From Balneolaceae bacterium (GTDB lineage: Bacteria > Bacteroidota > Rhodothermia > Balneolales > Balneolaceae), in assembly GCA_034521445.1 (NCBI GenBank), contig JAXHMM010000017.1, forward strand, positions 186,001 to 250,000: DNA of 64,000 nt, in the 5' to 3' direction. Of this stretch, positions 17,646 to 27,452 are shown one piece after another. Both the position numbers and the translations under genes were made by a program. Every line of letters starts with the position of its first letter. The first letter of the stretch is position 1. A model generated the notes under the pieces. The model was not told the DNA's origin and searched no databases. It worked only from the letters and a program-made list of their open reading frames with translations.

Positions 17646-18026
17646 ATGAGCAATCCCGAGAAACTGAAATACACCCGCGAACACGAGTGGGTGCGCGACA
17701 ACGGCGACGGCACCCTGACCGTGGGCATCACAGACTTCGCCCAGGGCGAGCTGGGAGACATCGTTTTCGTGGAACTGGATCCTGAGGGCACCGAGGTAGA
17801 CCGCGAAGAGGTCTTCGGCACCGTCGAGGCAGTCAAGACCGTATCGGATCTCTTTGCCCCGGTGAGCGGGGAGATTACCGAGGTCAACGCCCGGCTGGAA
17901 GACGAGCCCGAGCTGGTCAACGACGATCCTTACGGAGAAGGATGGATGATTACCATAAAACCTGATGATCCTTCGCAGCTCGACGAACTGATGTCAGCCG
18001 AAGATTATGAAGATATTATCGCCTGA
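17646..18026 (+). CDS. gcvH: Glycine cleavage system H protein
   Basis: This lipoyl carrier protein shuttles the aminomethyl group between the P, T and L proteins. The 126-aa sequence is typical: [25 protein letters not shown] at the N-terminus and the lipoylation motif [11 protein letters not shown] with Lys64. Its TGA overlaps the guaA ATG by one base (TGATG), suggesting translational coupling. gcvP and gcvT are not in the window. Confidence 0.96.
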   Translation: MSNPEKLKYTREHEWVRDNGDGTLTVGITDFAQGELGDIVFVELDPEGTEVDREEVFGTVEAVKTVSDLFAPVSGEITEVNARLEDEPELVNDDPYGEGWMITIKPDDPSQLDELMSAEDYEDIIA

Positions 18027-19576
18027 TGCAGCACCGACCCGAAGCGTGGATCCTCATACTCGATTTCGGCTCCCAGTACACCCAGCTTATCGCCCGTCGC
18101 ATCCGGGAGCAAAACGTCTACTGCGAAATCCATCCCTGCAACCATAACCTGTCCGATTTTGACGGGCAGCCGCCCCACGGGGTCATTCTTTCCGGCGGTC
18201 CCAGCAGCGTGAACGACGAGGACGCCCCCGACCTCAACGAGCATATCTTCAGCTGGGAGGTGCCCGTACTGGGCATCTGCTACGGGCTGCAGATACTGTC
18301 CCACCGCGCTATTCCGGGCAGTGTGGAGAAGGCTGAAAGGCGGGAATTCGGCCGCTCCGAGCTCATCGTGGACGACGACGCCGACCTGCTGGCCGGTATT
18401 CCGCAGGAGTCGGTGGTCTGGATGAGCCATGCCGATCACATTCGCGAGCTGCCGCCCGGCTACGACATCATCGCCCATACCGACAACGCACGCGTGGCCG
18501 CCGTCCGTCAGGCCGAGAAGCCCGTATGGGGCGTGCAGTTCCATCCCGAAGTGGTTCATACCGTACACGGCCGGAAGATCCTTGAAAACTACGTCCGCCA
18601 TATCTGCGGACTGGAGGGCAGCTGGACCCCCGAATCGTTTATAGAATCCACCGTATCGGAGATACGCGAGCGCGTGGGCTCCGACCGCGTACTCTGCGGC
18701 CTCTCCGGGGGCGTCGACTCCACCGTGGTGGCCACCATCCTGCACCGCGCCATAGGCGACCAGCTCCAGTGCATCTTCGTGGACAACGGACTGCTGCGCA
18801 AGAACGAATTCGAGACGGTGCTTCGGCTCTACCGCGATAAGCTGAACCTGCCGGTGCGCGGTATTGACGCCGGCGACCGTTTCCTGGCCAACCTGGAGGG
18901 CGTATTCGACCCCGAATTGAAGCGCAAAATCATTGGAAACACCTTCATTGACGTCTTTGACGAGGAGGTAGCCGACGACTCCTCCTTCCGCTTCCTGGCC
19001 CAGGGCACCCTCTATCCCGATGTCATAGAAAGCATCTCCTTCAAGGGGCCCTCCGCCACCATCAAATCGCACCACAACGTGGGCGGACTTCCCGAGGAGA
19101 TGAACCTGGAGCTGGTGGAACCCGTGCGAGAGCTCTTCAAGGACGAGGTGCGCAAGGTGGGACGCACGCTGGGCATTCCCGAAAACTTCATAGGCCGCCA
19201 CCCTTTCCCGGGACCCGGCCTGGGCATCCGCATCATCTCCGACATCACCCGCGAAAAGCTGGACATGCTGCGAGAGGCCGACCACATTTTCATCAGCGAA
19301 TTGCGCGAGGCGGGCCTCTACGACGAGGTCTGGCAGGCCCTTGTTGTACTGCTGCCGGTACAGAGCGTCGGAGTTATGGGCGACGAGCGCACCTACGAGT
19401 TCACCGCCGGGCTGCGGGCCGTGACCAGCGTGGACGGCATGACCGCCGACTGGGCGCACCTGCCACACCCTTTCCTGGCCCGCGTCTCCAACCGCATTAT
19501 CAACGAGGTGCCCGGCATCAACCGGGTGGTCTACGACGTGAGTTCCAAGCCCCCCTCCACCATCGAGTGGGAATAG
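18026..19576 (+). CDS. guaA: GMP synthase (glutamine-hydrolysing)
   Basis: It converts XMP to GMP with glutamine and ATP. The 516-aa protein has the N-terminal class I amidotransferase domain: [18 protein letters not shown], nucleophile Cys85 in GICYGLQ, and the His/Glu pair in QFHPE. The ATP pyrophosphatase domain follows, with the PP-motif [10 protein letters not shown]. The C-terminal dimerisation domain ends [16 protein letters not shown], the universal GuaA terminus. Its ATG overlaps the gcvH stop. Confidence 0.98.
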   Translation: MQHRPEAWILILDFGSQYTQLIARRIREQNVYCEIHPCNHNLSDFDGQPPHGVILSGGPSSVNDEDAPDLNEHIFSWEVPVLGICYGLQILSHRAIPGSVEKAERREFGRSELIVDDDADLLAGIPQESVVWMSHADHIRELPPGYDIIAHTDNARVAAVRQAEKPVWGVQFHPEVVHTVHGRKILENYVRHICGLEGSWTPESFIESTVSEIRERVGSDRVLCGLSGGVDSTVVATILHRAIGDQLQCIFVDNGLLRKNEFETVLRLYRDKLNLPVRGIDAGDRFLANLEGVFDPELKRKIIGNTFIDVFDEEVADDSSFRFLAQGTLYPDVIESISFKGPSATIKSHHNVGGLPEEMNLELVEPVRELFKDEVRKVGRTLGIPENFIGRHPFPGPGLGIRIISDITREKLDMLREADHIFISELREAGLYDEVWQALVVLLPVQSVGVMGDERTYEFTAGLRAVTSVDGMTADWAHLPHPFLARVSNRIINEVPGINRVVYDVSSKPPSTIEWE

Positions 19577-19653
19577 GACAGAACATTTTCCGGCGTCCAA
19601 GGTTTACAACCATGTACACGGCAACCCACGGCAACCAAGCAAGGACCTGAACC

Positions 19654-21435
19654 ATGCGACTTCCCCATTCCCTTCGCCCGCTGGCCCTCCTGCTGCTGGC
19701 CCTCCTTCTGGGCGTTCCCCAGCTCCGGGCCCAGGATTTCGACCGGGCGCTCAACCTGTACCAGCAGCAGCAGTACCAGGAGGCCGCCGCTCACTTCGGA
19801 GAGCTTCCCGGCGAACGCGCCCGCCTCTTCGCAGGCAAGAGCTGGTTCGCCCTGGGCCGCTACCTTCGCGCCAAGGCCGTACTTGAAGCCGTGGACAGCG
19901 CCGAAGCCGACCCTGACGTCTACCGCGAAGCCCGATACACGGCCGGCCTTGCCTACCTTCAACTGGAGGATTTCGCCGGGGCGCTTGAGACCTGGCAGAC
20001 CCTTGCCCAGGCCTCCAATGCCGAGCTCGCGTCCGACGCCGAGCAACGCTACAGCGAGCTGCTGGGCTATCTCACGGTGAACCAGCGCCGCGAGGCGTTC
20101 CGGCGCACCACCAGCCCGCAGGTCCGGTTCGACCTTGTGCGTACCGCCCTGGGAAGGGTGCCCTGGTCCACCGCCCGGGTACTTGCGCAGACCTACGCCG
20201 CCTCGGTGCCGGAGGGAGAGGAAGGTGACCGCATCGGACGCCTGCTAGACACGACGGCCGACTCGCTCACCTATCACACCCGTACCTCGGGCACGCCACC
20301 CCTACGCGCTCCCGAGGGTATGGTATTCGACATCGGCGTGGCTCTGCCCCTCTTCCCGTCCGACGACAGCGCCTTCGGCGTGTCACAGGGACTTTACTAC
20401 GGCTACCTGATGGCAGTGGACGACTACAACCGGCAAAATCCCCGCGTGCGAGCCGTCCTGCGTCACCGCAACACCGGCACCCGTGCCAGCGCAGACTCGG
20501 TGGACCGCATCATGACCGATTTCGCATGGCAGGTGAACGCCGAGGCCATCCTTGGACCCCTTTTCTCCGAGGCCGCCGCCCCCATGGCAAGCTACGCCGA
20601 ATCCTACGGCATTCCCCTGCTGGCGCCGCTGGCCAACTCCGACTCCCTCAATTTTGACAATCCCTACGTCTTTCAGTCCAATCCCACCTACGCAACCCAT
20701 GGACAACAGATGGCGCGATTCGCCCACCAACAGCTGGGCCTTGACACCCTGGCGGTGATGGCCGAAAGTGGCACCAGCGGCGAAAACGCGGCTTACGCTT
20801 TCCGTGAAGAGTTCGAAAGGATGGGCGGCAAGGTCAGCTATTTCTTCAGTGAAAACCTGGAGGCAACCGGCTACGAGATTACCGAATACACGCGATATTT
20901 CACGGCCGATTCAGCCGTCATTGACTCCCTCCATTTCCATCCCGTCGAAGCCGTCTATGCACCCTTCACCGGTCAGGCATCCGGCACCTTGATGGAGCTT
21001 CTGATGATTGATCTGAACGCCATGAACCCTGGCATCCCGGTGCTTGGCTCCCCCGAATGGGGCACCTCGGATCTTCCCGAATCGCGCGTGGGAAATCGCC
21101 CGGTCTATTTCACCGAGAGCTTTTACACCGATGCGCAGAGGACCCAGGTGCAGGAGTTCGACCAGCGGTTCCGGGAGCGTTTCGAACGGGATCCCAACCG
21201 CTTCGCACGCATCGGTTACGACGCGGCCACCTACCTCCTGCGCACCCTGGGACGGGTTCAGAATCCCGCCCTGCTGAAGGAGGAACTCTCGCTGGGACCG
21301 GCCCTGCCCGGGCTGGCCAACACCATTCGTTTCAAGGGAGGGCACGTAAACAGCCACGTCTATTTCATGCGGCTCGGATCCGGCGGGGAGGCGATTACGA
21401 TGCAGGGATCCGGTTCAGGGGACGCCTCCAACTGA
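19654..21435 (+). CDS. Periplasmic-binding-protein-like protein with TPR-like N-terminus
   Basis: The 593-aa protein has a signal peptide ending near LRAQ (residue 26). A helical TPR-like region spans about 27-190 (FDRALNLYQQQQYQEAAAHFG repeats). A type I periplasmic-binding/leucine-binding domain starts near 230 (VFDIGVALPLFPSDDSAFG) and includes ILGPLFSEAAAPMASYAESYGIPLLAPLAN. The arrangement of TPR plus PBP fold resembles LpoA-type activators of penicillin-binding proteins as well as branched amino-acid sensors. No ABC permease genes are adjacent, so a transport role is unlikely. It converges with mltG, a cell-wall gene, 17 bp apart. Confidence 0.75.
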   Translation: MRLPHSLRPLALLLLALLLGVPQLRAQDFDRALNLYQQQQYQEAAAHFGELPGERARLFAGKSWFALGRYLRAKAVLEAVDSAEADPDVYREARYTAGLAYLQLEDFAGALETWQTLAQASNAELASDAEQRYSELLGYLTVNQRREAFRRTTSPQVRFDLVRTALGRVPWSTARVLAQTYAASVPEGEEGDRIGRLLDTTADSLTYHTRTSGTPPLRAPEGMVFDIGVALPLFPSDDSAFGVSQGLYYGYLMAVDDYNRQNPRVRAVLRHRNTGTRASADSVDRIMTDFAWQVNAEAILGPLFSEAAAPMASYAESYGIPLLAPLANSDSLNFDNPYVFQSNPTYATHGQQMARFAHQQLGLDTLAVMAESGTSGENAAYAFREEFERMGGKVSYFFSENLEATGYEITEYTRYFTADSAVIDSLHFHPVEAVYAPFTGQASGTLMELLMIDLNAMNPGIPVLGSPEWGTSDLPESRVGNRPVYFTESFYTDAQRTQVQEFDQRFRERFERDPNRFARIGYDAATYLLRTLGRVQNPALLKEELSLGPALPGLANTIRFKGGHVNSHVYFMRLGSGGEAITMQGSGSGDASN

Positions 21436-21452
21436 GGTTGGGAAGACCGCCT

Positions 21453-22526
21453 TCAGCTGTTGATCTCCTGCGAGGAGTCCTGCTGCGCCTTGATGCGGTA
21501 CTGCTCTTCCAGCCACTCGCGCCACTTGGCGCTCTGCCGCCTGTGCTCTTCAAAGGTCTCCGAGAATACGTGGTAGCCGTCGGGGCTGGCCACCATGTAG
21601 AGGTAGTCGTGGTCGGCCGGGTATAGCGCAGCTTCGATGGAGGATCGACTTGGATTGGTGATCGGACCGGGGGGCAGTCCGTCGACCACATAGGTATTGT
21701 AAGGATGCTCGTAGCTGTAGTCTTCGTAGAGCAGGCGGCGGCGCTCGCCCAGCGCATAGTTGACCGTAGCGTCAGCCTGCAGGCGCATTCCGCGGTTCAG
21801 CCGGTTCCAGTAGAGTCCGCTGATCATCTCCTTCTCGTCTTCGCGCGTGGCCTCCCACTCTACGATGGAGGCCAGCGTGAGCACCTCCTCAAGGTTCAGC
21901 TCCACCTCTTCGATGCGCGCACCGTACTCGTCCAGGACCACCCGTTCAAATTCGCTTACCACGCGCCGGAGCACGCTCTCGGGCGGGGAGGTCCAGTAGA
22001 TGGAGTAGGTTTCGGGCAGCATCTTCCCCATTAGCCCGCGGCTGCCTATGCCCAGTTGCCGCAGCAGCGCCGTATCGGCCAGGGCGGCCTGCACCGAAAG
22101 GGAATCGAATTTCAGCTGGCCCGACAGGCTGCGCACCAGCCGCTCCCGGGTGATGCCGGGTAATATAGTCACCGATACGGGGTCCTGTATGCCGCGCGAC
22201 ATTCTCGACAGGAAGACCTCGTAGGAGTAGCCTCCCTCCACCTGGTAATGGCCCTCTGAGAAACTATTCCATCCCAGCAGCCTTCCGGCCCAAACCAGCT
22301 CCTCACGACTGTGCACCACACCCGAGTCAGCCAACATGCCGCCCAGGGTCTCCAGGTCTGAGTTCTCCTCCAGGTAGATGGATACGGGCTCCTCGGAATA
22401 GATGGCGCGGGCGTTGGTGAGACGAGAGAGGCGGTGTCCGCCCACCAGCGCCAAAGCAAGGGAGAGCAGCGCCAGTCCGCCAGCGAGTTCTTTGCGGGTG
22501 CAGGGTATGTAGTCGGTCAGGTTCAC
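21453..22526 (-). CDS. mltG: Endolytic murein transglycosylase MltG
   Basis: MltG cleaves nascent glycan strands and sets their length at the inner membrane. The 357-aa protein has one N-terminal membrane segment (LAGGLALLSLALALVGG), a LysM-like region, and the YceG domain. The catalytic Glu is Glu223 in ASIVEWEA, followed by the hallmark LQADATVNYALG and GLPPGPITNPSRSSIEAAL. It stands alone on the minus strand. The terminator at 22702 insulates it from the upstream barrel gene. Its promoter should lie within 22527-22700. Confidence 0.93.
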   Translation of the reverse strand: MNLTDYIPCTRKELAGGLALLSLALALVGGHRLSRLTNARAIYSEEPVSIYLEENSDLETLGGMLADSGVVHSREELVWAGRLLGWNSFSEGHYQVEGGYSYEVFLSRMSRGIQDPVSVTILPGITRERLVRSLSGQLKFDSLSVQAALADTALLRQLGIGSRGLMGKMLPETYSIYWTSPPESVLRRVVSEFERVVLDEYGARIEEVELNLEEVLTLASIVEWEATREDEKEMISGLYWNRLNRGMRLQADATVNYALGERRRLLYEDYSYEHPYNTYVVDGLPPGPITNPSRSSIEAALYPADHDYLYMVASPDGYHVFSETFEEHRRQSAKWREWLEEQYRIKAQQDSSQEINS

Positions 22527-22701
22527 GGCGCCATTGGATATTCGGGGTCCACTTCAAGGTACGAAATAGTAGGGGTCCAGTCACCCCCCACCGGCCGGGC
22601 AGGACGGCCGCAGCCGATTGTAACATTTCCTCGCTTTGGCCGTAACAGGCTGATGGAAGAGCAATTATTTGGTTGCTACATAAGCACCAAATGCCCTAAA
22701 G

Positions 22702-22738
22702 AAAAGCATCCAGCCTTGACCGGCTGGATGCTTTTTTT
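22702..22738 (-). terminator. Intrinsic terminator after the barrel gene
   Basis: A perfect 10-bp GC-rich stem, GCATCCAGCC / GGCTGGATGC, has a 6-nt loop and flanking A4 and T7 runs that extend the pairing to 14 bp. Reading leftwards it terminates the transcript of the barrel gene that stops at 22770. The T7 run makes it efficient rightwards as well, so it is bidirectional in form. Confidence 0.88.
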
Positions 22739-22769
22739 ATGGCGCAGATCTGCCGCAAGGGGGGGGGCG

Positions 22770-24173
22770 TCAGAAGGTGGGATTGAAACGGACCCAGAAG
22801 ACGGGTGCGCGGGAGGTGTTCTCCAGATCCCAGGCAAGCTCGCATCGCACCAGGCTGGAACCCAAGCCCACCCCGGCGTTATGGTAGAGGTCGCCGAAGC
22901 GGAAGTCGCTGAAGCCTGCAAAGGGGTCGGTGCCCTCCTCCAGCTCGGAGCTGTAGCTGGTCCACCCGGAATCGAGGAATAGGCTCAGGTAGAGCTCGTC
23001 GAAGTCAATCCAGTCGCGGTTTCCAAAGTCGGGTGAACCGAAATGCACCTCGGTGGTGCTCAGAATCATCTGGTTGCCGGGCATCCCGCCGTTGAGCGAC
23101 TTATAGGGAATGGCCCGCAGGGAGCCGATACCACCCAGTTGGAAGGACTTCATGAAGGGGACCTCTCCGGTTATGCTTCCGATGCGCAGGCGGTGCTTGA
23201 ACATGCCGCCCCGCTCGAAATTATAAAAGGTGAGCAGCTCGGCCTGGTAGCGCTCATAGGAGTAATCGGAGCGGCCCAGGCCGGGATCGGCAAATTCAGC
23301 CTCCAATGCGGCCGAAAAGGTAAAGCGTGGCTCCAGTACCAGCCGCTTGGGGTTGAATGAGACCGAGGCGGTCAGTGCGGAGATATCCACCTGCTCCACG
23401 GCAAGCCCGTTCACGTATTCCACGGGGGGATTGGGACGATATCGTCCCCCCGCGCCGAAGAGGGCCCAGCCGGTCTGACGCTCAAGACTGCTGTAACGGT
23501 CGCTGTTATAGGCAAGCCCACCCTCAAAAAGGCGTGTACTTCGCAGGAGGGTCCAAGCGCCCCAACCCTGCTGCTTGTAGTAGTCATGGTAGTCGTACCC
23601 TCCGAAAAAAGAGGTGAAGCTGGTTTCATTGAGACCCACGCGCCAGTAGTCGTCGGTGGTGGTGCCACTGTGGTACTCCCCGCCGATGAGCACGTGGCGC
23701 CTGTCGCCCAGGAAACGCTCCAGCCCAATACTGTACTGCCAGTCGGCCAGGGCAAAGGCATAGCCCAGCATTCCATGTACGTTCATATTGGGGATGCCCA
23801 GCAGCCAGTCGTCGTGATACCATTGCATACGCTCCTTTCTAAGTCCCAGAAACAGGCCGTCCACGCGGTTATAGTGTAGCATGGGCATGGTGGGATAGGT
23901 GCCGTAAAGCGCGTTTGAGCTGTAGGGACCCGCCTCCAGAGTAGCCTCGTAGTCAAGGCCATATTGATAGAGGTCGCCGAAATAGTGGCGGTCGCCCTCG
24001 CTGCTGTCCGAGGGCAGGCGCAGCAGATCGCTCAGCGAGCGCGAAAAGAGCGGGTCTTCCTTGAAGGGATCTTCCTCCTTGTTGCTCTTGGAGCCGGACT
24101 GCTGGCCGAAGGCGGCGGAGGCAAAAACCAGGGTTAGGATACAGAGAGCGAGGTAACGGGTGAATGCTGTCAT
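22770..24173 (-). CDS. Outer-membrane beta-barrel protein, Omp85-like, no POTRA
   Basis: The 467-aa protein has a signal peptide (cleavage near AAFGQ, residue 24), a short charged stretch (KSNKEEDPFKEDPL), and then beta strands to the end. SFQLGGIGSLRAIPYKS near residue 345 sits where Omp85-like barrels carry the loop-6 L/VRGY motif, although the Gly is replaced. The C-terminus ends in Phe (WVRFNPTF), as outer-membrane barrels do. Upstream lies a 21-bp tandem duplication (24184-24225), downstream a strong terminator. It is weakly similar in layout to the barrel at 6694-7968. Function unknown. Confidence 0.62.
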   Translation of the reverse strand: MTAFTRYLALCILTLVFASAAFGQQSGSKSNKEEDPFKEDPLFSRSLSDLLRLPSDSSEGDRHYFGDLYQYGLDYEATLEAGPYSSNALYGTYPTMPMLHYNRVDGLFLGLRKERMQWYHDDWLLGIPNMNVHGMLGYAFALADWQYSIGLERFLGDRRHVLIGGEYHSGTTTDDYWRVGLNETSFTSFFGGYDYHDYYKQQGWGAWTLLRSTRLFEGGLAYNSDRYSSLERQTGWALFGAGGRYRPNPPVEYVNGLAVEQVDISALTASVSFNPKRLVLEPRFTFSAALEAEFADPGLGRSDYSYERYQAELLTFYNFERGGMFKHRLRIGSITGEVPFMKSFQLGGIGSLRAIPYKSLNGGMPGNQMILSTTEVHFGSPDFGNRDWIDFDELYLSLFLDSGWTSYSSELEEGTDPFAGFSDFRFGDLYHNAGVGLGSSLVRCELAWDLENTSRAPVFWVRFNPTF

Positions 24174-24183
24174 GGCCTTTTCC

Positions 24184-24225
24184 TACCGTTTATGGATTAC
24201 ATGATACCGTTTATAGATTACATGA
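24184..24225. repeat. 21-bp direct tandem duplication upstream of the barrel gene
   Basis: TACCGTTTATGGATTACATGA is immediately repeated as TACCGTTTATAGATTACATGA, one mismatch in 21. It lies 11-52 bp before the start of the barrel gene, in the only gap between it and the phosphatase gene. Two head-to-tail copies 21 bp apart, two helical turns, fit a cooperative activator or repressor site. A simple duplication is the alternative. Confidence 0.8.
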
Positions 24226-24264
24226 TTTGGTACGGAACCACCCGGCGGAATGTTGCAGGGCAAG

Positions 24265-26391
24265 CTACCGCGCCTTCATAACCAGAATGGTAATATCGTC
24301 TTCGTGGGAGGCGCGTCCCGACCACTGGTCAATAAGCCGGTTGAGACGCGAGAGAATGTTGTTGGCGGGCGACTCAGCCACCTCCTCGAAGGCCTGGCGT
24401 ATGCGGTTGAGTCCCAGCAGCTCGCGCTGCTCGTTGAAAAGCTCCATCAGTCCGTCGCTCATCAGCAGCATCACGTCGCCAGGTTGCAGCTGGAGCTCCC
24501 GGTTCTCGTAGGGGTAGTCGATGCGGGTGCCCAGGGGCATGCCCTTGATGGTAACGGTTTCCACCTCGGCCGGAGCGCTGCGGTAGACCAGGATCGGAGG
24601 CATGCCCGCGGCGGTGATCTCCACGCGATGCCTGCGGCAATTGACCAAGGTCATGCCCATGTAGAGCAGCTTGAGATCCATGTTGCGAATACCCGAGGAC
24701 ATGCGCCGAAGCAAGTCCAGGTTGTCGCGGTCGCCGGCAAGGGTATGGAAATAGCTCTTGGCCGTGGCCACAATGATGCCGGCCTTCATGCCGTGTCCGG
24801 TGGCGTCGCCCAGGGCCACAGTCATCTGCCCGTTTTTGTCCAGGCTGAAGTCGTAGTAGTCGCCCCCCACCTCCTGCGCGGTCTCCATGAAGACGGCAAT
24901 ATCCCAGTGGCTGCTCTCCGGCAGGTTCTTCGGCAGCATGGAGAGCTGAAGGGCCCGCGCCTCCTCCAGCTCCCGGGTCTTGCGCTCGTTTTCGGCCTCC
25001 AGCAGCTTGCGCTCCAGCTCCTTCTTCTTGTTCATGCGCTCCTGTTCCAGGGATCGCTCCGAGAGATGCTTCACTTCGATTAGCTTGTGCTCCAGGCGAC
25101 GCTGGGTACGCGCAAAGTCGCGAGAGAGGAAGACCGACATGGTGAATATGAGCAGAATGGCGCCGTAGATCCCCCCGTAGACGGGATCGCCAGCCACCAT
25201 GTTCAGATTGACCAGGGAGGTGTAAAGCATGCCGCCGGTAAAACAGAACAGTCCGGTTCCGATGATCCAGACGCCCTGACGCTTGTGCCAGAAGGAGACG
25301 GCCAGCACACGGCCGATCTCCAGCAGCACCGCCAGCACGAAGAAATCGTGATAGGAGGCGAGTCCCCCCTCCCCGCTCCAGGAGGCGCCCGCCAGCAGGA
25401 CCCCGGCTGCCAGAAAGCCCCAGAATAACAGTGGTACCTTCTTGTAGAAGAGGCTGTAGGCAAAGCGTAGGGCGAAAACGAGCATCATCAGCCAGGCTAC
25501 CTCGTGGTAGACCCCGAGGTCCACCACTTCGAGCGGTGAGTGGGTGTGGTCGCCGCGGTAGCGCAGCCAGGTGACCAGGGCCAGCAGTCCGGTGAAGAGG
25601 GCGAAGTAGAGGTTTCGCTTCTCGCCGGGATAAAAGGCAAACAACAGAAAGTGGATGCCGGTAAAGGCCAGCAGGAGCCCTCCGAAGAAAAGGGTGAGCC
25701 GTGAATGGCGCTCCGTCCAGCCCAAAGCCTGTTTGAGATGAGCCTCCATGTCGCCCAGCTGCAAGCCGAAGCCTGGTGTGTAGCCACGCTCCAGGTAGGT
25801 CTGCGCGTCGTGGTTCACGTAACGGACAGCCAGCAGGTGCACGCCGGTGTCGGGCAGGACCACGGGTCTGGGCCGGCGGTCGCGGTAGGGCCGGTAGTCC
25901 TCGGCGAAGACCGACACCTCCCCGAGATGGTAGATCAGCTCTCCATCCAGGTATATCTCGGAAGCCCCGTTGTGCGGGGAGAGCACCAGGGCGAGTGGAT
26001 GGTTGACCAGGGTGGAGTCGACCCTGAGTCTCTTGCGGAACCAGCCTATGCCCTCCCAGTCCAGGAAGGGCAGTTCGGAGGGACCCAGATAGGTGCTCGC
26101 CTCCTCCCATCCGGAGGCGTCGTAGGAGGGCGAGGCCCACTGCAGGCTGTCGCCGGCCCGGAAACGCCAGTAGCTGCCCAGGGAAAGCACGCTGTCGGTG
26201 GGGTGAAAGTCGTCGGCCGACCAGACGGGCACGCTGTCGGCATCACCGGTCATCGCGGGAAAATCGGCCTGCTGCCACGCCGCGGCGGGGGATGCCTGCA
26301 ATGCAAAGGCCAGCAGCGCAAGCAGCGCAGCGATACGGCCCGGCAGCCTGTCCCCTTTTCCCCTCTGGAATGGTGTTCGTAGTGCCCTCAA
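24265..26391 (-). CDS. 7TM receptor-like protein with C-terminal SpoIIE/PP2C phosphatase
   Basis: The protein is 708 aa. A signal/anchor is followed by an extracellular jelly-roll region (residues about 45-210, with SYWRFRAGDSLQWASPSYDASGW and an IYLDGELIYHLGE strand pair). Then come seven membrane helices (about 215-420, 7TMR-DISM-like), a charged coiled coil (about 425-475) and a SpoIIE-type serine phosphatase. Metal-binding acidic motifs are VGGDYYDF, ALGDATGHGM and DGLMELFN. It presumably transduces an envelope signal by dephosphorylating an anti-sigma-factor antagonist. Translation starts at TTG 26391, 14 bp after the DUF4097 gene stop; no ATG is available. Confidence 0.85.
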   Translation of the reverse strand: MRALRTPFQRGKGDRLPGRIAALLALLAFALQASPAAAWQQADFPAMTGDADSVPVWSADDFHPTDSVLSLGSYWRFRAGDSLQWASPSYDASGWEEASTYLGPSELPFLDWEGIGWFRKRLRVDSTLVNHPLALVLSPHNGASEIYLDGELIYHLGEVSVFAEDYRPYRDRRPRPVVLPDTGVHLLAVRYVNHDAQTYLERGYTPGFGLQLGDMEAHLKQALGWTERHSRLTLFFGGLLLAFTGIHFLLFAFYPGEKRNLYFALFTGLLALVTWLRYRGDHTHSPLEVVDLGVYHEVAWLMMLVFALRFAYSLFYKKVPLLFWGFLAAGVLLAGASWSGEGGLASYHDFFVLAVLLEIGRVLAVSFWHKRQGVWIIGTGLFCFTGGMLYTSLVNLNMVAGDPVYGGIYGAILLIFTMSVFLSRDFARTQRRLEHKLIEVKHLSERSLEQERMNKKKELERKLLEAENERKTRELEEARALQLSMLPKNLPESSHWDIAVFMETAQEVGGDYYDFSLDKNGQMTVALGDATGHGMKAGIIVATAKSYFHTLAGDRDNLDLLRRMSSGIRNMDLKLLYMGMTLVNCRRHRVEITAAGMPPILVYRSAPAEVETVTIKGMPLGTRIDYPYENRELQLQPGDVMLLMSDGLMELFNEQRELLGLNRIRQAFEEVAESPANNILSRLNRLIDQWSGRASHEDDITILVMKAR

Positions 26392-26405
26392 TGTTGATGC
26401 CCTGA

Positions 26406-27281
26406 TTATTCGGTTTCGACAGAGACCGTGCCTGAAGTGGATCGGAGGATGATGCGCGGACCCCCGCCTTCACGCAGCGAGCCTTCCACCAGGTCACTGC
26501 GGCGGATGCCCTCAAAAGAACCGCTGGTGCTGAAACGCACTTCGCTGCCGCGCAGGTCAAATTCAAAAGGCTGCACCGGCAGGCGGACGGCGATGTCCCC
26601 CCTTGTGGTCTCCAGACGCATGCCCAGGTTGACGCGGTCGAACTGGGCGCGAATGTCACCCCGGGTGATCTCGGCCACCATGTCGCCGGTAATGCGTTCG
26701 GCGTCAATCGCTCCGCCCAATATACGCAGGCGTATCTCACCGCGGAAATTCTCCAGGGAGATATCGCCCCGGTTGGTGTTGCCGCGGATCACCCCGCTGC
26801 TGCTGCGCACGGTGATGTCGCCGCTGCTGGTTGACAGGTCCTGCCGCTCCCCGGTGACCCCCTCCACATCGATGTCGCCGTTGGAGGTCTGCAGGCGCAG
26901 CGCAACCCCGGGCGGGGTGAGCACGCGGTAGCTGAAACGCACGTGGTCGCCCCCGAAACTTCCTTTGGGTTCCACGGAGGCGAGGATTTCCCGGCCGCGC
27001 TGGGCGGTGGTGATACGGTAGTTGTCGAGGTTGCCGCTGCGCGTCCAAACAGAAATACCGCGGTTCACGTACATCTCGATGCGCACCTCCTCCCTGCCCT
27101 CCTCGCCGATCACCTCGATATCACCGGTAGGAGTGTGCACCCGAACCACGGGCGTCTCGCCCGCGCGGAAGGTCCGAACTTGGTAGGGATCCTGCTGCGC
27201 GGCCAGGGGCCGGGGAGCCAGCATGAGCAGGGCCAGGAAAAGGGCTCCGAGGGAGGTCAGGTATGGCGAATGTGTTCTCAT
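26406..27281 (-). CDS. Secreted DUF4097-type beta-helix protein
   Basis: I start this at ATG 27281 (MRTHSPYLTS), giving 291 aa with a signal peptide ending in PLAAQ; the frame extends 16 codons further upstream. The mature protein repeats the pattern T-x-x-G-D-I about every 18-22 residues: PTGDIEV, SNGDIDV, SSGDITV, NRGDISL, TRGDIRA, TRGDIAV. This is the ladder of DUF4097 putative adhesins. It is the first gene of a two-gene unit with the 7TM-SpoIIE phosphatase, so it may be its ligand or an envelope-stress partner. Biochemical role unknown. Confidence 0.8.
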   Translation of the reverse strand: MRTHSPYLTSLGALFLALLMLAPRPLAAQQDPYQVRTFRAGETPVVRVHTPTGDIEVIGEEGREEVRIEMYVNRGISVWTRSGNLDNYRITTAQRGREILASVEPKGSFGGDHVRFSYRVLTPPGVALRLQTSNGDIDVEGVTGERQDLSTSSGDITVRSSSGVIRGNTNRGDISLENFRGEIRLRILGGAIDAERITGDMVAEITRGDIRAQFDRVNLGMRLETTRGDIAVRLPVQPFEFDLRGSEVRFSTSGSFEGIRRSDLVEGSLREGGGPRIILRSTSGTVSVETE

Positions 27282-27452
27282 GGCACGGGATGTTGGTGCG
27301 GACGTTTGCATCATGTACGGCAAAAACACCGTCGGTGTTGCGCCCCCCCGGGCAGGGTGTCGTAGAGTCGGAATATAATAATCAGTTCCCTGCTTAGTTA
27401 TTCAGATGCGGGTAGCGTGATGCTGAAAGATCGCGTTTTTTTGCCCCTATTG

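Noticed and set aside
22527-22700. A small gene or RNA between mltG and the terminator
   Set aside because: Short frames here lack plausible starts and protein-like composition; the region reads as a promoter region only.
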